Assembly (NCBI GenBank): GCA_024225635.1
Contig: JAAEMK010000250.1
Span: 1-64,000, forward strand
Direction of reading: 5' to 3'
Source: Desulfobacteraceae bacterium
GTDB taxonomy: Bacteria; Desulfobacterota; Desulfobacteria; Desulfobacterales; Desulfobacteraceae
Length of the DNA: 64,000 bases
Position 1 is the first letter of the stretch; each line of letters begins with the position of its first letter. A program made the position numbers and the translations under genes. This document shows, piece by piece, positions 8,723-19,100 of this stretch. Below the pieces are notes generated by a model. It was given only the letters and a program-made list of their open reading frames with translations. It ran no database searches and was not told the DNA's origin.

Positions 8723-9601
8723 CTAGTACACCTTTGGCTTTGAAAACCCCTTCCCAAGAACGTCAAAGGTGTTTTCCGTGATCATGAAGGCGTTGTTATC
8801 GATGGTCAGCACCGCCTCTTCCAGCCGCTTGAGCTGATGGTTGTGCACCACGGTCATTAGAATCTTCTTCTCCTTTCCGGAATAGGCGCCCGTGCCGTTC
8901 AAAAAGGTGGATCCCCGGTTCAGGCGCTCATGGATGACAGGGGCGATCCGGTCACTCAACTCGGACACGATCAACACCATCTTCCGCTGGTTGAACATGG
9001 AAAGAACCTGCTCCAGCACCTGGGAGAGCACAAAACTCAAGGCGATGGAGTAAAGCACAAGATCGGTTTCCAGAAAGCCGAAGCTGAAGGTAAACAGGAC
9101 CAGGTTGAAGACAAAGAGAAAGGTGCCGATCCGGATGCCCAGTTTCCGGTTGACAATAATGCTGACAATGTCCATTCCCCCGAGAGTTCCCAGGCTGTGA
9201 AAGGCGATGCCCCCCCCCGCTCCCAAGAGCGATCCGCAGGCTAACACCGCCAGGAACGGGTCCTTGATATGGATCGGAAGGGTGATAAGATCCATGAAAA
9301 TAGAACTGGCAACCATTCCGTAGAGACTGTAAAAGAAGAAGCGTTTACTGATGAAAATCCATCCCACCAGAAACAGGGGGATGTTGATGATCATATACCA
9401 GATGCCGGGGGACAGGATATCGGTGGCATAGTAAAGCAGCAGGCCAACGCCCGAGATACCGCCGGTGATGAAACCGTGGGGAATGGCGATAGCCGTAAGT
9501 CCCACGGCAAAAAAGGCAGACCCGATGGTCAGGAGAACCAGGTTCCACAATACAGATGATTTTAGTCTTTGTTTAAAATAGCTCATTGGGGGTAATTCCA
9601 T
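8723..9601 (-). CDS. YitT/DUF161-family membrane protein
   Basis: A 292-residue integral membrane protein of the YitT family (DUF161 membrane part plus a soluble DUF2179 C-terminal domain); the biochemical role of the family is unknown. About five to six hydrophobic segments cover residues 15-200, including AIPHGFITGGISGVGLLLY and GTLGGMDIVS, which match the family repeats. The C-terminal ~80 residues (VLIVSELSDRIAPVIHERL to the end) form the soluble domain. The ATG for MSYFKQ at 9586 is an alternative start five codons in; neither has a clear ribosome site. It ends 10 bp from the convergent hydrogenase protease gene and does not appear linked to it functionally. Confidence 0.85.
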   Translation of the reverse strand: MELPPMSYFKQRLKSSVLWNLVLLTIGSAFFAVGLTAIAIPHGFITGGISGVGLLLYYATDILSPGIWYMIINIPLFLVGWIFISKRFFFYSLYGMVASSIFMDLITLPIHIKDPFLAVLACGSLLGAGGGIAFHSLGTLGGMDIVSIIVNRKLGIRIGTFLFVFNLVLFTFSFGFLETDLVLYSIALSFVLSQVLEQVLSMFNQRKMVLIVSELSDRIAPVIHERLNRGSTFLNGTGAYSGKEKKILMTVVHNHQLKRLEEAVLTIDNNAFMITENTFDVLGKGFSKPKVY

Positions 9602-9829
9602 AATAAAAAAAGTTGATCAGGCTTGGCCAATTTCGTCGATGGCAGGAGCGTATACCCCCATTCCCAGCCCGGGTCAACTCTTTTTTAGCGAACAAATCCC
9701 CCCCTGTGAGAAGAGCCCCATTTGACGCAGGTTTTACGAACAAAAAAAAATCCGAAAACCAGAAGATCAGACCGTTCAGGACCGGTGGATCGAGCACCTG
9801 AACAAAGGCTGATTCACACCCCAAAAAAA

Positions 9830-9856
9830 GGCGGGCCTCCCCCTGGAAGGCCCGCC
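9830..9856. terminator. bidirectional intrinsic terminator
   Basis: Nine-bp arms GGCGGGCCT/AGGCCCGCC with a 9-nt loop are flanked by A7 on the left and T6 on the right, so it can work on both strands. It ends the leftward Ig-lipoprotein transcript (gene stop at 9886). Nothing else is evident in 9602-9829. Confidence 0.85.
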
Positions 9857-9885
9857 CTTTTTTAATCTTTTACCAGGAAATTGGA

Positions 9886-11580
9886 TCAGTGTGCATTGGG
9901 CGGTGCATAGACAGTCAGGTATCCCATGGAATAGCAATTATTAGGGGTGGTAACCTCCACCATAAGACTGCCTGATGTGCCTGTGACATATACGCCTTCA
10001 TCGTCTACCCTTGGGACAAGAATGACCCGGAACTCGCTGGGATCGAATCCGGATCCCACTTTAAAAGACATGGTCTCTCCGTCATTTTCCCCTCCGTTGA
10101 TTAAAGCGCTGGCGGGTGCTGTGACCTTGACCTTGGTTCCGCTGGGCATGGACTTGCCGGACTCACGTCCGGACACGCGAATGTCTATGGGTATTGATTC
10201 ATGGAGATCTGTAAAAGAGATGGTTCCGGAAGGTGAAAACTCGATATCGGCATAGCTGTCAGCCATAAGGATCTCAATGGAACTCCAGACATGGACAAGG
10301 TCATTGGAACAATTGGTCGATTCCGGATCGCAGAGGGTGCCGTTGTAAATGCCGTTCTTCGGGGTATATTCCTGGTCGTTGTTGAAATCGATAAATTTTT
10401 CACTGTAATCCCTGGTCCCGTCGTAGTCCGCATCCAGAAAAGCCTCGGGCATGTCGGTCAACAAACGATCCGTATCTCTTTCGTAGAAACCGTTACTGTC
10501 CATGTCCTGGAAGCTCTCCTCACCTTGGGCATAGGCAAGGATTGTCACCAAGCCGTCGTCGGGCCTTGGCTCCTGGCTTCTCCACTCCACGGTGCAGAGT
10601 CCGTTCTTGGTAAAGCCCGAGCTCTGGATAGCACCGCCTTCGGTGGTGAAGTAGACGGCCGTGCCGTCGGGAACCGGGTTATTGTTCATATCCGCGGCCC
10701 GGATGGTGATATTGACCCTTTCACCGTCATAGTACATGCCTTCCGGGGTTAAGGTTTCCGCGCTGATGGAAAAGCTGTTCTGATCGGGAAAACCCGTGGA
10801 GAGGATCAGCTTGTTGGACAGGGCGGCCAGGGAGGTGTATTCAACCTCGGCCTTCACCCGGACGGAGGTGGGCAATCTTCCGGAGTTTACGCCCACCGTT
10901 ACCTTGCCTTCGGAATCGGTTTGTGCGCTGGCGGGTTCCAGTGACAGGCCGCCGACGGATGTGGTCAGGGAAAAGTTCACCGTCTGGTCGCAAACCGGAT
11001 TTGCCTGGTCGTCCTTTACGATGAATTCAAGGAGGGACTGGGAGGGAAGTGAAGTGGAGACGCCGATTCCCGAAAGGCCTATGAGGCTGGGGGTAGCGGA
11101 GACAAATTCAATGGTTCCGGCAGCAGCGGTGGTCCGGTCAATTTCAAAACTTTTGGCAGCCATGGGAGGTTCATCATCCCTGTCCACGGGAAGATCCGAG
11201 ATGACGGTCAGCTTGTCTGATCCTGCGGTGCTCCCTGATACCAGCTTGAAAGACATTTCCACCTGTCCATTGGCATCGGTCACCCCGCTTCCGTCGCTTG
11301 AATCGATGAAACGGCACTGCTCGTTATTAAACCTGGAGGTAATCCTCCGGCCGGGTGCCGGCTGACCATCGGGGCCGGTAACCTTCGCCTTGATTTTGAT
11401 GGTGTCATCAAAGCCGACCCTGTCGACCTCGGCTCCCGTGACGGCGTCAACCACCTCCAATGAAAGCGTATAATTCCCCCCTGCGGATCCGCCGCCTCCG
11501 GATCCGGAAGAACAGCCTGAACAAACAAGAAAAATGAGAAGTAATCCAATGTGTAATGCTAAACGGAAACAGCCTTTCAT
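9886..11580 (-). CDS. lipoprotein with bacterial Ig-like (invasin-type) domains
   Basis: A 564-residue predicted lipoprotein: signal MKGCFRLALHIGLLLIFLV with lipobox CSGC, then a Gly/Ser linker (SSGSGGGGSAGG). Repeated Big_1-like Ig modules follow: the pattern D-x-NP-V-x-x-x-VxF around residues 45-110, 190-240 (KDDQANPVCDQTVNFSL) and 285-330 (DMNNNPVPDGTAVYFTT). A Ca-binding-like Asp-rich section sits near 370-400 (DADYDGTRDYSEKFIDFNNDQ). Such proteins are surface or periplasmic adhesin-like structures; the actual function is unknown. It is a single-gene unit with a terminator 30 bp downstream. Confidence 0.8.
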   Translation of the reverse strand: MKGCFRLALHIGLLLIFLVCSGCSSGSGGGGSAGGNYTLSLEVVDAVTGAEVDRVGFDDTIKIKAKVTGPDGQPAPGRRITSRFNNEQCRFIDSSDGSGVTDANGQVEMSFKLVSGSTAGSDKLTVISDLPVDRDDEPPMAAKSFEIDRTTAAAGTIEFVSATPSLIGLSGIGVSTSLPSQSLLEFIVKDDQANPVCDQTVNFSLTTSVGGLSLEPASAQTDSEGKVTVGVNSGRLPTSVRVKAEVEYTSLAALSNKLILSTGFPDQNSFSISAETLTPEGMYYDGERVNITIRAADMNNNPVPDGTAVYFTTEGGAIQSSGFTKNGLCTVEWRSQEPRPDDGLVTILAYAQGEESFQDMDSNGFYERDTDRLLTDMPEAFLDADYDGTRDYSEKFIDFNNDQEYTPKNGIYNGTLCDPESTNCSNDLVHVWSSIEILMADSYADIEFSPSGTISFTDLHESIPIDIRVSGRESGKSMPSGTKVKVTAPASALINGGENDGETMSFKVGSGFDPSEFRVILVPRVDDEGVYVTGTSGSLMVEVTTPNNCYSMGYLTVYAPPNAH

Positions 11581-11802
11581 AGTCTTTACACCCTTTAAAA
11601 TATTGATATTTTCTTTTTCAAACCTTTATAATTGTAGTCATTTGTTTTTATCAAAAGAAGAATCAAGTCAAATGAAAAACCCAAAACCGCAAATTAATGC
11701 TGCAAATAGCAATTTTTTCCCCATACGGCATTGCGAAAACCGCAACCTCCTGTGATCACGATATTCATATTCCCTCCTTTTCCCGGACAAGGGCCGGGAC
11801 GG

Positions 11803-12249
11803 TTACAACAGCACCTTAAGATGTGATTCGATCTCATGGCGGGAGAGGGCCCCCACCGTGGAGTCAACCACCTTGCCGCCCTTAAAGAAGAGCAGGCTCG
11901 GCAGGCTCATCACCCTGAATCTTGAAGTGGTTGCGGGATTTTCATCAACATTGAGCTTCACGACCTTGATCCGTCCGGCATACTCGAGGGCAAGGGCCGC
12001 CAGCAAGGGTTCCATGGGTTTGCAATGGCCGCACCAGGGCGCCCAGCAATCCATGAGAACCCCGGTTTTGTGGGCCAGGACCTCCCGGTCAAAGGTATGG
12101 TCCGTGACGATCACGGGCTCTGTGGTGACGCCCTCTGTGTTCAAGGGACTCTTGCAGCGGCCGCATACGGGGCCATCGTTGATGCGAGCCACGGGAATCC
12201 TGTTTTTCGTTCCGCAGCTGCTGCACACGACTATTGCGCTGTTTGGCAT
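11803..12249 (-). CDS. trxC: thioredoxin 2-type protein with N-terminal zinc ribbon and CGHC active site
   Basis: A 148-residue thioredoxin. The N-terminal ~30 residues hold two CxxC pairs (VVCSSCGTKNR and VCGRCK), typical of Trx2/TrxC, followed by a thioredoxin fold with DCWAPWCGHCKPMEP, KLNVDENP and the cis-Pro segment MSLPSLLFFKGG. The active site is CGHC, as in protein disulfide isomerases, rather than the usual CGPC, which should make it more oxidising. The ATG at 12249 is chosen because AAAGGAGG stands directly before it; an upstream in-frame start at 12342 would add 31 residues without homology. Confidence 0.88.
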   Translation of the reverse strand: MPNSAIVVCSSCGTKNRIPVARINDGPVCGRCKSPLNTEGVTTEPVIVTDHTFDREVLAHKTGVLMDCWAPWCGHCKPMEPLLAALALEYAGRIKVVKLNVDENPATTSRFRVMSLPSLLFFKGGKVVDSTVGALSRHEIESHLKVLL

Positions 12250-12545
12250 TTTATCCTCCTTTTCCCGTTCCGGGCATTCCATTGGCACGGAAAAAACGAC
12301 ACATTTCAAGGCAAGGACTGTCCTGTCACGATATGATATCATATATAATAGGGTCGGACCGATGGGCTGTCAAACAAAAGAGGATGCCCATCAAATGGAA
12401 CAGATATTTGCCCGGTTCATGGAGCCTTCAACCTCGGTTCAAACCGATCCCCAAGCCCGGCGTATTTGAGAGAATACCCGGGCTTATAAGACATATCATT
12501 GAAAATTCGTGACGATTTCCTGCACCATTGAAGTTGACGATTGCC

Positions 12546-12574
12546 TTGACAAAAATTGGGTTTTTTCTTATTCA
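12546..12574 (+). promoter_or_regulatory. candidate promoter of the RND efflux operon
   Basis: TTGACA at 12546-12551, 17-bp spacer, TATTCA at 12569-12574. The gap 12250-12726 also holds a palindrome ATATGATATCATAT (12331-12344) near the thioredoxin side and the phased repeats at 12610-12649; nothing coding is seen. Confidence 0.4.
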
Positions 12575-12609
12575 TAGAGACTGGTATGACAGCCGGAGCC
12601 GTGGATATA

Positions 12610-12649
12610 TTTCACATATATTTCACACCTGTTTCACACACGGTTCACG
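12610..12649 (+). repeat. four TTTCACA-type direct repeats with 11-bp period
   Basis: TTTCACA begins at 12610, 12621 and 12632, and a diverged GTTCACG follows at 12643. The exact 11-bp spacing puts all copies on one face of the helix, just downstream of the candidate promoter, as expected for a cooperative regulator binding site. No regulator gene is adjacent. Confidence 0.55.
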
Positions 12650-12726
12650 GCAAAACAGATAGAATTCCGGCGAACCTCTGATCTTTACAAGATCCTTTCA
12701 TATGACCTTAACCCCTGGAAACGTAT

Positions 12727-15078
12727 ATGAATTTCAAATCATTGATAACAACGGCTATTTTTTTCCTTGTTGCGGGCGCGGCTCCAACGACCCATGGCCA
12801 GGGCACCCTCTCCATCGGCATGGTGTTTGACACCCCCTTTGCCCCCCAGGCATTTGTCAGGGGGGTTGAAAAGGAAACACGGGCGCTTCTTTCCGCCAGG
12901 ACCGCAGTCGAGATCGCCGACCGCAACCTGTTACGGACTTCGGGCGAGGCCCGGGAGATTCGACAGGCCTATCAACGGCTGGTCAAAGACAACACCGTTG
13001 ACATCATCATCGGTGCCGGCATGCTCACCGCCAACACCCTGGGGCATGAAAATACCTATCCCAAGCCCCTGATCCTCCTGGGAGTCTGGGACAAGGCGAT
13101 CCAGGGCATCCCCTACAGGGAGCCGGGGGTGTCGGGCAAGCGAAATCTTGCCTACCTCCAGGACAACATTCCCCTTGGCGCCGCCATCACCAGATTTCAA
13201 TCCCTGGTCCGGTTCAAAACCCTGGGAATCGCCGCCGGAGAAAAGCTGCTCACGTCAGAGCCGGATATCTCCCGGCTGAAAACCTATATGGAGAAACAAA
13301 AGATCCCCTTCCGGCTGATTCCCGTAACCCCTGGCATGGAGCGCTTTGACATCGACAAGACGGGGGTGGACGCCGTGCTGCTGGGAGGCCTCTACCGCAT
13401 TGACGAGCCCACCATAACCAGGCTGATCGCCGAAATCAACCGCCTTGCCCTGCCCTCATTCGCCATTAAGGACCGAAAGTCCGTCGACCAGGGGGTGCTT
13501 GCGGCAATGGTGCCTGTGAACCTCGAAACAAAAGTGATGCGGCGGATCGCGTTGATGATCGAAAAGATCACCAACAGGATCGACCCTGCCGAGCTTCCCG
13601 TTGCCCTCTCTTTTGACGAATCCTTTATCATCAACATGGCCACGGCCAATGCCATCGGGTTCCAGCCGGGCTGGGACGCCATGTCGGAAGCGGAACTGAT
13701 CAACTTTCAGCCCTTTGCCTCGGACAAGGTGATAGACCTTAGAAGCGCCATGGAAACGGCCCTTTCCAACAACCTCGCCCTGGCGTCCGCCCAGGACACG
13801 GCGGCCATTGCAAAAGAGGATGTACGGTTGGCCCAAAGCACCTTTCGCCCGACCCTGGAAGCCCGGTTCCGGAACACCCGGATTAACGACGAGCGGGCAG
13901 TTGCGGGCCAGGCCGCCAACACCTCCATGGCAACGGGCGGCATCTCCCAGACCCTGTTTTCAGAACCGGGATTTGCACAAATCACGGCAAAAAAGCACCT
14001 TGAGACCGCTTCAACCGAGGAGCTGCGCCAGGAGGAGCTGGACACCCTTCTCTCGGTTGCCGGGGCCTACTTCAATATCCTCATGGCAAAAACGAACATG
14101 GGCATCAAAAAGGAAGCCCTCACCCTGACCAAAAAGAACCTCGAGATCGCCCATGTAAGGAACCGGGTTGGCTATGCCGGCATGGCCGATGTCTTCCGGT
14201 GGGAAAGCAAGCTTGCCACCACGGAAAGTGACGCCATTGAAGCCTATGCCGGTGTCCTGAAGGCCAAGAACAGTTTGAGGCGCTTGTTGAACCTCTCCCC
14301 CGGCACGGAATTCGATGTCAAAGAAACCACCCTTGACAGCGACTTCTTCTCCACCTACGGCGATATGGACATTACCCGCCTCATCGACGGGCACAACTCC
14401 TTTGAGAAACTGATCGGCTTCATGACCAGCCGGGCCAGGCGCAACCACCCGGAACTGAAACAGCTGGACGCTTCCTTTGCCGCAAATAAGCGGCTGCTCT
14501 CTTCCCTTAAGCGCAAGCAACTCCTGCCCACGGTGGCCCTCACCGGTGAGTGGAACGAGACCCTTGACACCGGCGGCACAGGCTCCGACTTCACCCCGGA
14601 GCCCGAGGACAGCAACTGGTCGGTGAGCCTCAATGCCTCATGGGCCCTCTACAGCGGCGGAACCGACGGGATCAACACAAGGATAAAACTCCTTGAGATC
14701 TCAAGACTCGACAAACAGCGCCGGGACCTTGTCAACACCCTGGATACGGGCATCATCGACGCGGCCCTGGATCTTCTCACCCGGTCTGAAAAGCTGGCGC
14801 TTTCCAGGCAGGCCGCCGAGGCCGCAGGCAAGAGCCTTGATATCAGCCAGGACGAATACCGCAAGGGCAAAACCTCGGTGGTGGAGCTGCTGGACGCCCA
14901 GAACGCCGCCATCAATGCCGATCTTGCAGCGGCCAACGCCGTCTACGACTATCTTATGAGCATCATGACCCTGGAGAGAAAAAACGGACGCTTCATCTCC
15001 CTCGCCTCCCCCCATGAGCAGCAACAGCTCATGGAGGAGATCGAAACCTTTTTTAAAACCAACCAAGAGGTACGATAA
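12727..15078 (+). CDS. TolC-like outer-membrane efflux protein fused to an N-terminal substrate-binding-like domain
   Basis: 783 residues, much longer than the ~450 of TolC family proteins. After a signal peptide (to about residue 25) residues ~27-315 look like the ABC-type uncharacterised substrate-binding fold: IGMVFDTPF, DIIIGAGMLTANT, LGIAAGEKL, VDAVLLGGLYR, LPSFAIKDR. From ~330 to the end it is a TolC/OEP protein, with two repeats of long coiled coil, ESKLATTESD, LRRLLNL, YSGGTDGI and the C-terminal DEYRKGKTSVVELLDAQ. It is the outer-membrane duct of the RND pump encoded next. The added domain could sense or deliver a periplasmic ligand. There is no frameshift or internal stop. Confidence 0.88.
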   Translation: MNFKSLITTAIFFLVAGAAPTTHGQGTLSIGMVFDTPFAPQAFVRGVEKETRALLSARTAVEIADRNLLRTSGEAREIRQAYQRLVKDNTVDIIIGAGMLTANTLGHENTYPKPLILLGVWDKAIQGIPYREPGVSGKRNLAYLQDNIPLGAAITRFQSLVRFKTLGIAAGEKLLTSEPDISRLKTYMEKQKIPFRLIPVTPGMERFDIDKTGVDAVLLGGLYRIDEPTITRLIAEINRLALPSFAIKDRKSVDQGVLAAMVPVNLETKVMRRIALMIEKITNRIDPAELPVALSFDESFIINMATANAIGFQPGWDAMSEAELINFQPFASDKVIDLRSAMETALSNNLALASAQDTAAIAKEDVRLAQSTFRPTLEARFRNTRINDERAVAGQAANTSMATGGISQTLFSEPGFAQITAKKHLETASTEELRQEELDTLLSVAGAYFNILMAKTNMGIKKEALTLTKKNLEIAHVRNRVGYAGMADVFRWESKLATTESDAIEAYAGVLKAKNSLRRLLNLSPGTEFDVKETTLDSDFFSTYGDMDITRLIDGHNSFEKLIGFMTSRARRNHPELKQLDASFAANKRLLSSLKRKQLLPTVALTGEWNETLDTGGTGSDFTPEPEDSNWSVSLNASWALYSGGTDGINTRIKLLEISRLDKQRRDLVNTLDTGIIDAALDLLTRSEKLALSRQAAEAAGKSLDISQDEYRKGKTSVVELLDAQNAAINADLAAANAVYDYLMSIMTLERKNGRFISLASPHEQQQLMEEIETFFKTNQEVR

Positions 15079-15081
15079 ACC

Positions 15082-16179
15082 ATGAAAAGATACACCCTCA
15101 TCAAGCAGGCAATGGCCGCCGTGGCAACGGCATCCCTCCTGTTTTCCTGCACCGGCGCCCCGGAAGAAAAAGAAGCGGAACTCATCAGGCCGGTTCGATA
15201 TGCCCGGGTGAAAACAGCGGCCCCTGAAAGCCAGCGCACCTTTTCCGGAAAGCTGCGCTCAGGCACCGAGCTCAAGCTGAGCTTCCGCATCAGCGGCATT
15301 CTGGCCCAAATCCCGGTCAAGGTCGGGGACAGGCTCAAAAAAGGAAACCTTGTGGCCGCCCTGGATGACAGGGACGCAAAACTCAAACTCCAGGAGCTGA
15401 AGGCGGCGGTCATGGCGGCCCGGGTAAAGCAGGAGTCCAGCGCCTCCAACCTGAAACGTGTCAGCGAGCTCTACGAGAACAACAACCTGCCCCTCCAGGA
15501 TTATGAAACCGCCCGCTCCCAGTATGCGGGCGCAAAGGCGGATCTCAACGCCAAGAGCCGGCAGCTCGACCTCCAGAAGCGACAGCTTGCCTACACGGTT
15601 CTGACAGCCCCGGTGGACGGTGTTGTCTCGGCGGTGCATATGGAAAATGACGAAAACGTTTCCGTGGGAACCATTGTGGCGGAAATCAGCTCAGGCGGAA
15701 AACTCAAGATCTCGGTGGACGTGCCCGAAACCTACATCACCCGGATACAGGCCGGTGACCGGGTGGAGGCGAAATTCGCCGTAAAGGGGGACCAGACCTT
15801 CCATGGCACCGTGTCGGAAATCTCCTATGTGGGGTCGGCCGCCTCGGTATACCCGGTGATCGTTATCCTGGACAAGGAGTACCAGGGCATCAGGCCCGGC
15901 ATGCCCGCCGACGTCACCTTCAGCTTTGAGAAAAAGGAGGAAAGGCTCGTTGTACCGGCAAGCTCGGTGGGACAGGACCCGGACGGCCACTATCTCTTTG
16001 TGGTCAAGCCCCTGGAAGAGCAAGGCTTTGCCAGGGTCATGAAAACCCCCGTCACCATCGGCAACCTCACCGACCAGGGATTTGAGATCCTCGAGGGTGT
16101 TGCGGCAGGAGACCTTGTGGTGACCTCCGGGGTCACCCGGATCACCCACGAACAGAAGGTGAGGTTCAACCGGCCATGA
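15082..16179 (+). CDS. RND efflux periplasmic adaptor (HlyD/MFP family) lipoprotein
   Basis: A 365-residue membrane-fusion protein linking the inner-membrane pump to the outer-membrane duct. It has a lipoprotein signal with lipobox-like LLFSC (Cys near 24), a beta-barrel start (RTFSGKLRSG), a lipoyl half-motif (VKVGDRLKKGNLVAALDDRD), a coiled-coil hairpin (residues ~95-150), the second lipoyl half (LTAPVDGVVSAV) and a C-terminal membrane-proximal domain (VVPASSVGQDPDG). It lies 3 bp after the TolC fusion gene and overlaps the pump gene by 4 bases (ATGA), so the three are one operon. Confidence 0.93.
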   Translation: MKRYTLIKQAMAAVATASLLFSCTGAPEEKEAELIRPVRYARVKTAAPESQRTFSGKLRSGTELKLSFRISGILAQIPVKVGDRLKKGNLVAALDDRDAKLKLQELKAAVMAARVKQESSASNLKRVSELYENNNLPLQDYETARSQYAGAKADLNAKSRQLDLQKRQLAYTVLTAPVDGVVSAVHMENDENVSVGTIVAEISSGGKLKISVDVPETYITRIQAGDRVEAKFAVKGDQTFHGTVSEISYVGSAASVYPVIVILDKEYQGIRPGMPADVTFSFEKKEERLVVPASSVGQDPDGHYLFVVKPLEEQGFARVMKTPVTIGNLTDQGFEILEGVAAGDLVVTSGVTRITHEQKVRFNRP

Positions 16180-19100
16180 ATATCACAAAGATCGCAATCA
16201 ACAACAAACCCCTTTTTGCAGCCCTTCTGGTTGCCGCGGTGTTCATGGGCATCACCGGCTACAACGCAATGTCCCGGGACGACATGCCTCCTTTCCTGAT
16301 CCGGGCGGCCAGCGTGGTGACCACCTTTCCCGGGGCCTCCCCGGCAAGGGTGGAAGAGCTTGTCACGGACAAGATCGAAAAGATCATCCAGGAGATCCCC
16401 GAAGTGGACTACATTAACAGCGAGTCCAGGACCGGCATCTCCATCGTGACAATCATGATCAAAGACAGTGAGACCGTTCTCAGGCCCATATTCGACAACA
16501 TCCGGCGCAAGGTGGAGCAGGTGGAGCCCGATCTTCCTTCCGGCACCAGCGTCAGGGTGGACGACGAGATGGGGGATGTGTTCGGCATCCTCCTGGGCCT
16601 TGTGGGGGATGGATACTCCCCAAGCGAGCTCAAGGACATTGCCGACGAGATCAGGGACGGATTGATCAAGATACCGGACGCCGCCAAGGTGGAGATTGCT
16701 GGAGAACAGGAGGAGCGGGTCTTCATCGAGTATGACGACGCAAAACTCGCCCAGCTGGGCCTTTCCAAAAAGAGCGTGGAGCAGGTGATCACCCAGACAA
16801 ACATCCTCTTTCCCGGCGGGGATATTCGAATTGAGGACGAACGGGTGATCCTCGAACCCACCGGCAGTTTCGAATCCCTTGAAGAATTGGGCAAAACCAT
16901 CATATCCCCTGACAACAGCGACGACATCATCCGGCTGGGGGATGTGACCACCATATACAGGGCCTATGTTGATCCTGCGAAAACCCTGGTCCGGATCAAC
17001 GGAGAACCGGGGCTCGTCCTGGGAATCTCCCTGAAAAAAGGGGGCAACATCATCACCCTTGGGAAACAGGTGGAACAGAAGATCAACGAATACCTGGAAA
17101 CCTATCCCATCGGGATCGACCTGTTCCGGGTGGCCTCCCAGGACCAGGTGGTGGAAAAATCGGTGGACGACTTCCTGAGCAATCTCATCCAGAGTGTGGT
17201 GATCGTGCTTGCCACCATGTTCATCTTCCTGGGTTTAAGAACCGGCGTCGTGGTGTCCGCCCTGATCCCGGCCACCATCGTGGTCACCTTCTTTGTGATG
17301 GCGAAGCTCGGTATGGGCCTCAACAAGGTTTCCCTCGCTTCCCTGATCATTGCCCTCGGCATGCTGGTGGACAACGCCATCGTCATGAGCGAAGCGATCA
17401 TGGTGAAGATGGAATCGGGTCTCAAGTCCGTGGAGGCCACCATCGCAGCCGCCGGTGAACTGATGGTGCCGCTGCTCACCTCATCCCTTACCACCATTGC
17501 GGCATTCCTGGCCTTCTATCTGGCGGAATCCACCATGGGGGAGATCATGGGGCAGATATTTGTGGTGGTGGGCATCGCCCTTATCAGCTCCTGGATACTC
17601 TCCCTGACCATCATTCCCCTGCTGGCCATCCGCTTCATCCGGGTAGATCCCGGCAAAAAGCAGAAAACAGGCATGTTCGACCGCCTGGCGGCATCCTACA
17701 GCAACCTTCTTCGAACAGGACTCAGGCGGCCCAAAAGCGTCTGCCTGATCATCGCGGTTCTTTTCATTGGATCGGTGGCGGCCTTCACCCGCATCCCCTT
17801 TGTCTTTTTTCCCCAGAGCGAACGCCCCCTTGTCTCGGCAAACCTTGAGCTACCCCTGGGAACGGACATCCAGCGGACCGATGCCGTGGTAAAGGAGATC
17901 GAAGCCTTTATCAAGAAGAGCCTTCTGGCAAAGGACAGTAAAGAGGGAGGCATCACCAGCTGGTCCACCTATATCGGCGAAGGCGCCCCAAAGTACGACC
18001 TTGGGTACACCCCGCCGGAATCGAGCCCCAATGCCGCCCACATTCTCATGAACACCACGGACGATGCGGCCAACCAGCGGGTCATCGACTTGCTTGACAG
18101 GTTCTGCTTTGACAACTTCCCGGATCTCACGGCCACCATAGACAGGCTGGCCGAGGGCGGCGGTTCCGCAACCCCGGTGGCCGTCAGGCTCACGGGAAAG
18201 GACCCTGAAAAGCTCTCCCGGATCATGGAGCAGGTCAAGGCGAGACTCACCAAAATCCCCGGCGCCAGGAACATCACGGACGACTGGGGCGTATGGGGCA
18301 AGAAGCTTGTGGTCACCCTGGACAACACCCGGACAAGGCTTGCCGGGCTCACAAACCAGGAGGTGGCGACCGCCCTCCAGACCGCCCTTTCCGGCTCCAC
18401 CGTGGATTATTTCAGGGAGGGGGACAAGGAGATCCCCATTGTCATGCGAAGCCGGCTGGGTGAAACCATGACCATGGAGCGCCTGGAGACCCTGCCCGTG
18501 TTTTCCCAGGCAAAAAAGGTCAGCGTTCCCCTGAAGCAGGTGGCAGACATCGGGGTAACCTGGCAGGCCCCCAAGATCCTGAGGCGGGATCTCTACAAAA
18601 CCATGACCGTAAGCTGCAACCTTGGCAAGAACGTCACGGCAAAGGAGATCACCGACGAGATCAAACCATGGCTCGAAAAGGAACAGCAGGGCTGGGGCGC
18701 AGGCTACACCTATGAACTAGGAGGAGACGCGGAGAACAGCAGCAAGGCAATGGGAGCCGTGGCGGACAACCTGCCCCTCTCGGGCTTCATCATCGTGCTG
18801 CTCCTCATCGCCCAGTTCAACTCGTTCAAAAAGCCGTCCATCGTACTCATGACCATTCCCCTGGGACTCATCGGTGTGAGTGCGGGACTGATCCTCTGCG
18901 GCGCAACCTTCGGGTTCATGGCCTTCCTCGGGCTCATCTCCCTTTCAGGTATCGTGATCAACAACGCCATCGTGCTCCTGGACAGGATCAAGCTCGAGAC
19001 GGATCTCATTCCGGACAACCCCCTGGATGCCATCGTCAATGCCGGGGTTCAGCGGTTCAGGCCGATCCTGCTCACCACCGCCACCACCACCTTCGGCCTT

